This document shows, piece after piece, positions 56,111 through 64,000 of a DNA stretch of 64,000 nucleotides. Position 1 is the first letter of the stretch, and each line of letters begins with the position of its first letter. The notes under the pieces were generated by a model, which did not search any database, had not been told where the DNA came from, and saw only the letters and a list, made by a program, of their open reading frames with translations. The position numbers were made by a program, and so were the translations under genes. Origin of the DNA: Malus domestica (taxonomy: Eukaryota; Streptophyta; Magnoliopsida; Rosales; Rosaceae); assembly GCF_042453785.1 (NCBI RefSeq), contig NC_091670.1, forward strand, positions 33,243,501-33,307,500, read 5' to 3'.

Positions 56111-57914
56111 ATTTACAAAAGGTATATTATAAATTAGGAAAATGCTACGGGCACCCACACATGCATCATTGCATCTTTAAATAAAGGGGCTTTTAGATCC
56201 AGGTCAAAAAACATAGAATGTTTTTAGGAATGAGTCCAGTTATCTAATTACATGTTTTTATTTATTTTATACTCATTTTATATTTTATGAAAATATTAAA
56301 AATCAATTAAAATCTTTTCATATTATGCATTTTCCAACTCCAAAAAATATAATTAATATCTTATAACAAAAAAACTAAGATACTAACATAAATTTATCTG
56401 CAAAACATTCTACCCTAACTCAAGTAACAAATATATAAATGTATATTATACCTATACGTGAGATATGAAACCTAATTAAAAGGTAGAAAAAACATAACAT
56501 ACCTACAAGTAAGACACATTAATCTGTGATAGGTTGATTATTAAGAAAAAAAAATCTGTCACATAGATAGATAAATATAATTAACCTGTGATATAGGTTG
56601 ATTACAAAAATTAAAAATAAAATCTATAAATAGGGTTTAAAGCAGATGGAAGAATGAGAAATAACAAAAAGATAAATAAAAAGAAGGCTTTTTATATTAG
56701 CACCCCACAAAATGTTGAATGCACCCTACATTAAAATTTAATATTAATGACTTATTTACTCTACTATGTAATAACAATTTTGACCTTATTAGGTCTAAAA
56801 AATAATAAAATTTTTATAAATACACCCCAATTCACTTTTAACGTATTATTTATCTATTTCAACTATCAAAACCCCTCACATTCTCCATTGTTGAATAAAA
56901 TCCTAAGCAATGAAACTAGAAACATGTTGATTGAGAAAAATAATTTTTGACGAATGGAACACGAAATCGGTGTTTCGAAAGCTTTGAAATCATTATTATT
57001 GTTGTTGAAAAACGTTCAAATGAACCTAAACATTTTTTGAAAGCATTCAATTTGAAATCATTCGGCAAAATAAAAAATGAGTGTTATAAGATTTGAGAAA
57101 TGTGGGGTGTGTGTAGAAAATATAAGGTGTATATTACGAATGTGGGGTGTGAGGGTATTATGGGGAAGGAAGTGAGGTCTATTAAAATAATTTTTAATTG
57201 AAAAAGTAAATGTGGGGTATATTAAGTATGTGAGGTTTATTCAACAATTTGTGAGATGCTAATATAATAAGCCTAAAAAGAAATAAGCAAAGAGATAATT
57301 GGGAAGAAATTTGATTTTAACAATAAATCTTATCATTGAACAGATAACTATTGATAATTAAATAATTAAATATAACAAATTGGACTTATTTTAATAAACT
57401 GGACTATTTCTACTATTGGCTCAAAAATTGGACTTATATCAAGTTTCCCCTTCAATAAATCAAAGTTACATATGGGTCCTGCCACTAACACAATAAAAAA
57501 TTAACTACCTATTTACTCTCTCTCCTTCACCTTCTACCCAAACCGAAGAATCAAGAAGTCTTAAACAAATGCCATTTCCGCTTTCTTTATGAACTTGGTC
57601 ATGGCTACACAGTTGCAAACACTCCATGAAAAACTTCACTAAACCCCAGATCTGAATTATTTAACGGAAATAAATATGAAGTTTTAATTGTAACTAAAAA
57701 TCCAAAGATCTAGGGTCTGTTTGGTATCATATTAAAAAAAAATTATAATTTTTCAAAACATTTCTTAAGAACATATTTTAAAAATAATTTTCATTAAGAT
57801 TCAAAAACTTGTTTGGTCTGACATTCAAAATTGTTATCAAATTTTGATAATTAAAAGAAAAGAAAAAAAATATCTTATAACAACTCTTCATCAGTACTAC
57901 ATAATGGAATTGGA
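56111..57914. other. No gene recognised
   Basis: Very AT-rich, with several GTGGGGTGT(G/A) words at 57100-57240. Nothing coding is recognisable. Confidence 0.4.
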
Positions 57915-58255
57915 CATATAGAGATATTTAAAGAGAAGGTCAGAGAAGAGGGAGATTAGAGAAAGAGGAAAAAGAGAGATGAGAGAGAGAGAGATCAGAG
58001 AGAAATATGAGAGATATTTTGAGGAAGGAGATAAGGAGAGAAAGATGGGAGAGAAAGATGAGAGAGAAATAGAAGCCAAAGGAAAGAGTTTGAGGAGGAG
58101 GGGATGAGAGAAAAAGAATGAAGAGAGAAATAAGACAAATATTCGAGGAGGAGGGAGGAGAGAGAAGATAGAGAAATTTGGAGGGGAGTAAGAGTACACT
58201 AAGTAAGATAAAATAGAGAGAAGAATTGGGAATGAGAGGAGATGAGAGAGAAAAA
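57915..58255. repeat. 340-bp purine-rich (GA/GGA/AAG) tract
   Basis: The plus strand is almost entirely A and G for about 340 bp, with irregular GAGAGA and GAGGAGG runs. The complementary Ser/Leu/Phe open frames are artefacts. Confidence 0.9.
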
Positions 58256-58292
58256 TAGTAGGTTTGGAATTTCAAAACTTTAAAAACTCATT

Positions 58293-61200
58293 TTTGTTGT
58301 ATGCATAATTTACTGAATAATTATAAAGGATAGAGAGAGGGGTGCGGCAACAGTAGAGAGAAGGAGAGAGATGTGTAATTGTAAGGTGTGTGTTATTTCG
58401 CCCTATTGTGCCTTTGTTTCTAATAGTAGGGAATGTAAACTCCTTATTCGAATAGGATTACAACTCTAATAGAATAGTATATAGTCTAAGAGATATCCCA
58501 AATATGATAGGATTTAAACAATCACATTCCTAATCTAATAGGACTACAACATTCCCCCTTGAGTGTGTAAATACTCAAGTAAATGGCACATCAAGTCTTC
58601 AGCGATGAAGTAAGTACAGTTGATGAAGTTGTCTACACAATGAGCAAATGCGAGTCTCAAAACAACGGAAGAATGCATAAAAGGTAAAACTCATAAAACC
58701 TTGCTATGATAAAACCCAAGGTGGGATAAAAACCCATAAACTAGGGAGAAAAGTGAGAAGTTGCATTAAATCAAAATTATACGTCTTTTGTACGCAAGTA
58801 GAAGAGCTCACTAGTGTATGACCAGCCCATGATAGGTGTCTTGTCAAAACCTAGTTCGGTAGCAAAAACCCAGTGGAAAAAATGCTCTTAATCGTAAGGA
58901 AAAAGAGTACATAAAGATCAAGTAAGTATACTTCTGGATACCCCCCCTGAGTTTGATAAAACTTCCAAATAACAACTACAAGCATTGCATATGAATAGTT
59001 AGACAACCAATTCCTCGAACAAGATTCTGGAAGGTTAACTTCGGCAGTGGCGTCGTGTAGAGGTTGGCAAGATTGTCTAGGATCAGCTTGCATGACTTCA
59101 ATCTCCTGATGCTTTGCTCATGTGATGTTGACACAATATGTCTTGACGTTGACTTTATTGATGTATCATGTCTTGGTCGGGTGGATACATGGGGCATAGT
59201 CTTCATGGATCGTCGTCGGGACTCAATGATAGATGAAAACATCGCAAGTACTTTGAATATGCACAACTAGAGCTCTTAGCCATGTCTCATATGTGGCATA
59301 ATGAAGTGAGGTGAGTCTTGAAACGATTCGAAGATTTGGCAACTAAGGTCATATCGTGAACCTCCAAGATATTACGATATCCCTAACGGTAAAGGCATAA
59401 CCATTCGAAGAACGTGCCTTGTGTGGGTTTGATAAGTAACATACGTTAGCATAACAAACAAGACATGCATCATTCCGAAGATCAAGGAGGTCAGATCCAT
59501 TCAGGATGCGTTGGGATTAGCCTAAATCCGTAGTACCTTTAAGGTAGTGGGAAAACATATTTAATATTAATTCAGTGGTTGCGTGTAGGCGCGGTGCTGC
59601 ATCTTTTCTAATAGATCAACAACGAATAAGATGTCTTGTCTAACACAATGAGCTAAGTACATCAAAGCACAAAGTTGAACTTTGATATAGAATTTCAAAT
59701 TCCATAACCTCTTTAAGGGTCTCATTTGCATATAGTATATGGAGGGTCATATGTATACTCAAAGGTAATAACTTCGAGGTGTAGTTCGACTAATAGACCA
59801 AAGTACAGTCAGAATAACGCTTGAACTTCAAGTCAAGGCGTATATGAGTTTCCCAAGATCTTTCATCTCAAATTTCATCTTCAGGTGCGAGGCAGTTTTC
59901 TTAAGCTCTTCTAGAGTCTTAGTGAGATTCATGTCATGGACATAAACTGTAACTCTAGCAATTCGGAATAAGACTTCATAGTTTAACATGCAAGGGCATA
60001 ATTCACATCACTAATCAAATAATCACTTAGACGGGAATACCAATTTCTTTGGATTGTTTCAATCCATAAGTGAAATCCTCAAACAAGTTAAGATGGTGTT
60101 CCGTGGTTTGGAACTATTTGAACCAATCCATGTAATTCTTCGGGAACTTACATGTAAATTTCCTTATCAATATCCACATGGAGAAATACTAACCACATTT
60201 TACAATGCTGCAGTCAATCACATGGCATTTAAGAGAAACCTTGCATCGTAAAGCGTACATTATATCGCACTATTTCATTAATCTCATTATGCTTCATTTC
60301 CCACTTGTAACACAGCAAGGTTACCTTGGGTAGTGTAGGAACGATAGGTCCAAACACACTTTGGTAAGGAATTAAACTTGGATTGTAATTTTGATTGTCC
60401 AATCAGTTTTACGTTGTCACTAATCAACGTAACATGGTTCGATATTGTCGCTTTTCATTTATATCGGGAGTTACCATATAAGTGAAGACATCATCAATGC
60501 TAATCTCATTCAAATTTCATTATCTCATCCAAACTAGTATACTGGACCAAGAACTTTAAGTCTCGAGAGTAATTCAGATTAATCTCATGAGATGGAAATA
60601 ATTTGAGACATCGGTCAAGTATAGATTTATTTTGTGTCGTGATCTTCCTATTCTAGGGAAGTGAATCCTATGAACTGAGTGATATGTCATGCTTCAAGCC
60701 AAGACATATTGACTTGCTATCCGCTGGTGTACTGGATTGTCCAATAGGGACGGCACACCCTTCGGGGATGTTAACTCGACATCTGTTAAGTACATATATT
60801 TATAGGCATGTTTACAGCTAGTATTTGATTTTGTTACTTTAGCTAGATCAGAGGAATATGTTTGGAGCAACATTCTAAAAGCTAGAATACATCGCACTTG
60901 CTTATCACAATTGTGTGGTACAAGGATCAAGATGAGACATAGTGGGCAACGTCCAAGCAAATTCACACTGTTCTTACAGGAACGTGGACGTTCTTATCTC
61001 CCCTTAACGGTGGGAAGACTGTCTCATTGAAGTGACAATCCATAAAATAAGCGATAAAGGGATCGTTTGGAAAGGCTCTAAAGAGCTAGTGTGAAGGAGG
61101 ATCATGATGGACAAAGATTCAAATCCTTCTATGAGGACCCATATTGGTTTGTTGTAGTGGCGCAACTTGGCATATGGAATGCACACCCAAAACACGTAAG

Positions 61201-62060
61201 TACCAAACGTCAGGTTCGTACCCAGTAACCAACTGTAACGTTGAAAATAGGTTGGGTGGCAATGGGCCTCAAGGCGGACTAACATAGTTGCTTACAAGAT
61301 TTCATAGCCCTAGGCAAAAACCCAAAGCTTGGTGCATTTACCAAGGTTCGGGCAATCATTAAATTGTGCTTTATGATCACTCAACGAGGCTGTTTTGGGG
61401 TGAACATAGGAATTCGATGTCTAATTATAAACCCAAAAGACATGTAGTACTTTATTAAAAACCGTTGATATACTCTCCGACATTATCCAGTCTTCCAGAC
61501 TTTATGGGATAATTAGAGTGATGACCCCTAAAATCGGCTAGGAGGTAGCATCAATGTATGTGGACAAATATGTGACCATTTGTCGATATATCAACCAAAA
61601 CCATAAGTATTTATATGGTCTGTATTTTGGTTGGATTAGTCCTCATATATTCCCTTGAATTCACTGTGAAAAGAGGGTCATTTTGTACCTTTGCGAGGGA
61701 TGATATAGAAATCAAATTTCCCAAATGAGCGGGTTTGGCAAAGTGTGCTTGTAAGCACGTGACCCTTACTTCGGGTAAGGAAATGCGTTGTGGCATCATT
61801 GTTTGACCTAAGTGTCCCAAATGATCGTGCCAAAAACAAGTAAACTGCTCGAATCACCTAACTCCAGACCAGCCACATGTGGTGTGTCACTAGCTAGAGA
61901 CAGCCCATTGACCCCAAAATATAACTTTGGGCTTTGTATTTTGAAGGTTGTGCTAAGATATTCCACTCTATTTTCTTCAGTGGTTTCATTCATGATCATT
62001 GTCATCCAAAATGGGGAGAATGTAAGGTCTCTTAAATGGTAAGTTAGTACTATCCATACA
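58293..62060 (-). mobile_element. Decayed Ty1/copia retrotransposon with 3' LTR
   Basis: On the minus strand, 62000-58553 carries copia pol remnants in order: a pre-integrase/integrase stretch (about 62000-61300: FGVNGLSLASDTPHVAG, QGNI-like), a later integrase to RT linker (about 61280-61000: FGTYVFWVCIPYAKLRHYNK), AKVTKS at about 60840, and the RNase H end (about 59090-58990: NLANLYTTPLPKLTFQNLVR, GIGC). Stops and frameshifts occur throughout. CTCAAGGGGGAA at about 58563-58552 is the polypurine tract, and the 3' LTR starts TGTTGTAGTCC at 58551 and runs left to about 58293. No 5' LTR was seen. Confidence 0.8.
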
Positions 62061-62220
62061 ATAAGGAGTGTGCTAATGCTCTTAATCAGGTTGGATAGAT
62101 CTGAAGTTGTTGCTAGAGATGTGATTTATATAAAGTTAGTGTGCGTAGTATCGCATTCATCTAGATAACTAACTTTCCCACATTCGTACCTAATCACGTG
62201 TTTAATTGAATTCAGTCACA
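62061..62220. other. No gene recognised
   Basis: Short junction between the copia remnant and the LTR-like block. Confidence 0.3.
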
Positions 62221-62975
62221 TGCTGAAACACCCCAACCCCATTTATTTTAAATTAATTGTTTGGACCTAAATTGGTGAGCCAAGGGGCCCACCCTTTTTT
62301 TTTGTCTCTCGGTCTCTCTCCTCTCTGCCCTTCCCTGTGTTCTCCCTATTCTCTCTCTCTCGAAATCTTCTCTTCCTCACTCCCCGATCTCTCACCTTTC
62401 GACCCACACCTGAGAGCACCCACACCTGCAACTACATTACTCGAGAACATTATCATCATCAAGCATTGCTCTGGTCTCTCTTCTGTCGCAGCGAGATTGG
62501 TGAAAGTAGAGAAAAGAAACCTCCGGCGAGCACCCCCCTTTTCGAGGTCATTTCCGGCCAAACCACCACGAGTTGGCTGGCGTGGAAGGTATCAATCTCT
62601 TCGTCTCCCTGAGTACTACAACTTTCCTTTTTGTTTCACCCAATTTTGTTGAGTATTGAAGAAGTTATACTCATTTGAATCTTACCCAGTTTCCGCGACC
62701 TCCGAGGCTTTCGAGGCATTTTCCGGCCAAACCAAGATGAGTTAGACGTTGTGTGAGGTACCATTCTCTTTGTCTCTTCGAGGGCTACAACTTTCGTTCT
62801 TGTTTCACTTGATTTTGTTGAGTTTTGACAACGTTATGCCCGTTTAAAATGGGTGTGGATTTCCGGCCGAATTTCCGACTTTCTCTCCCATTGGGTCTGG
62901 CGACCTACCAAAACCCAAGCCTTTGGGCCTTCCCTACCAAGCCCAACCCTTTTGGTTGTGAGGCCTTTGGACCGT

Positions 62976-63068
62976 GAGTGTGTGTCTGGGTGTGTTTGTG
63001 TAGTGTGTGTGTGTGTGTGTGTGTGATGTGTGTGTGTGTGTGAGTGTGTGTGTGTGTTGTGTGTGGGT
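62976..63068. repeat. (GT)n microsatellite, interrupted
   Basis: About 90 bp of GT repeats with a few substitutions. The His/Thr open frame opposite is an artefact. Confidence 0.95.
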
Positions 63069-63805
63069 TTGGGCCTAAGCCCAAACCACCCCTTTTCACC
63101 CTAACCCTTTTTAACCAAAATCCTTAGGACCCAAAACCCAAAACCCAATAGATCCTAATCCTATTTAACCTAAACCCTAATCCGGATTTCAAGCCTAAAA
63201 CCCATTAAACCTAATTTGACCGTTGACCCCCGGTCAATGTTGACTTTAGGGTTGACTTTTTGGGATTTCGTCTCGGACCCTTCTTAGGGTAATTTGACAT
63301 TCTGAATCTGTTTCCAATGTCCATTTTCTCAAATTCAATTGCTATTATATAGTTTTATTTATTGGACTCTTTATGTGCTTAGGGGCAATTATTGTGACGT
63401 TTCCGTCTTCGCTAGTGGCGCAGTTTTTGGCAGCTAAGTACTGTGAGTGGACCCCTTCTAAAATTATATGATTTTATGGTTTAATTGCATAAATGATTAG
63501 CATGCCTACGAATTTATGATTTGATTTATATCAAGCCTGTTTACTAAATATGTTTATTTTCGTCTCGTGTTTTTGGTAAGGAATCAATTGTTAGCCTATA
63601 TTAAGCTATATTTTGATATATCGTATTTTTTATAAAAACCATGAACTAGTAGACTATCTGATGGATGACGATAGGATGCTAGAACATGTTTTCAAAACCC
63701 ATCTTTATAGTATAAACGATGGATGACTTTATACTATGAAATGGTTATTTTTTAGAGGCGTAACTATTTGTGCGTACCTAGTGGACACTATACCGCCTGG
63801 GGCGA

Positions 63806-63948
63806 GGATCTGGTGTTGGCATTTAGGCCGGGAGAAATAATCCCTAGCTACGGGCTGAGAGACCACGGAGCAGGCATTGGGCCGGGAGTTGGTAATCTCT
63901 GGCTACGGGCGCAGAGACCACGGAGCAGGAATTGGACCGAGAGTTATA
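63806..63948. repeat. Minisatellite, about 54-bp unit
   Basis: GAGACCACGGAGCAGG(C/A)ATTGG recurs at 63859 and 63913. GGCCGGGAG and CTACGGGC recur with the same spacing; about 2.5 copies. Confidence 0.8.
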
Positions 63949-64000
63949 TTTATTTAATGATCTTTCTAGCAGCACACCGCGCTTACGAGACGATCTATGA

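Larger units (their letters stand above)
62221..64000. mobile_element. LTR-like block, probably gypsy type, cut by the window end
   Basis: Begins near TGCTGAAACACCCCAACCCC. It has two diverged 180-bp units at 62540 and 62705 (TTTCCGGCCAAACCA, ACAACTTTC, TTTTGTTGAGT), TTGACCGTTGACCCCCGGTC at about 63220, and a minisatellite near the end. These are features of long plant gypsy LTRs. No coding domain and no second boundary inside the window. Confidence 0.45.

Noticed and set aside
57897..58275. Two overlapping Ser/Leu/Phe-rich minus-strand frames that look like membrane proteins
   Set aside because: They are the pyrimidine strand of a purine-rich tract; the composition explains them entirely.
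62905..63099. His/Thr-rich open frame on the minus strand
   Set aside because: Translation of the (GT)n microsatellite.

Overview
The window is plant nuclear DNA. It is AT-rich, has interrupted genes with GT-AG introns, and is mostly transposable-element remnants. Repeat types point to Rosaceae, probably the apple/pear tribe: a Cassandra TRIM LTR carrying a 5S rRNA segment, RTE-type LINE tails ending in (TTG)n, a tRNA-like SINE family in several copies, and a large MIK2-like receptor kinase gene. This assignment rests on recognised sequence character only; no database search was possible.

Only two loci look like intact host genes. One is a two-exon gene at 5442-5983 (+) for a 75-residue cysteine-free secreted peptide precursor. 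The other is a two-exon LRR receptor kinase of the MIK2 (MDIS1-INTERACTING RECEPTOR LIKE KINASE 2) type at 15847-19001 (+), 1019 residues with all kinase motifs. A degraded genomic copy of the receptor gene lies downstream at 27139-30930, broken by a SINE, a 1.7-kb solo LTR, stops and truncation.

Layout: 1-784 Rab-GDI pseudogene (-). 1664-1884 Mutator-type MITE. 2337-2952 remnants of a TrmA/RumA-like RNA methyltransferase exon and an alternative oxidase exon (-). 4.0-4.2 kb two (GA)n arrays. 5.4-6.1 kb peptide gene. 6.5-9.6 kb nested transposons, including a hAT-like element carrying a piece of a CIPK kinase gene. 11.1-12.2 kb hAT-like element with a LINE inside. 13-15.4 kb four inverted-repeat MITEs. 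15.8-19 kb receptor gene. 19.7-25.8 kb truncated gypsy-type retroelements with a nested hAT-like element. 27-31 kb receptor pseudogene. 33.3-38.5 kb two LINE tails around a repeat-rich non-autonomous element with a 224-residue ORF. 40.6-42.5 kb Mutator-like element with GC-rich cargo. 43.9-44.8 kb LINE/IMP-dehydrogenase chimera. 45.5-46.3 kb 105-bp tandem array. 47.9-50.1 kb young non-autonomous LTR element. 52.1-52.7 kb UTP13 pseudogene. 55.1 kb Cassandra solo LTR. 58.3-62.1 kb decayed copia element (-). 62.2 kb to the end, LTR-like sequence with minisatellites.

There is no operon or pathway here. The functional content is one candidate signalling peptide and one receptor kinase about 10 kb apart. 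The remainder records repeated nested insertion, gene-fragment capture and pseudogenisation, and many insertions can be delimited exactly by their target-site duplications.
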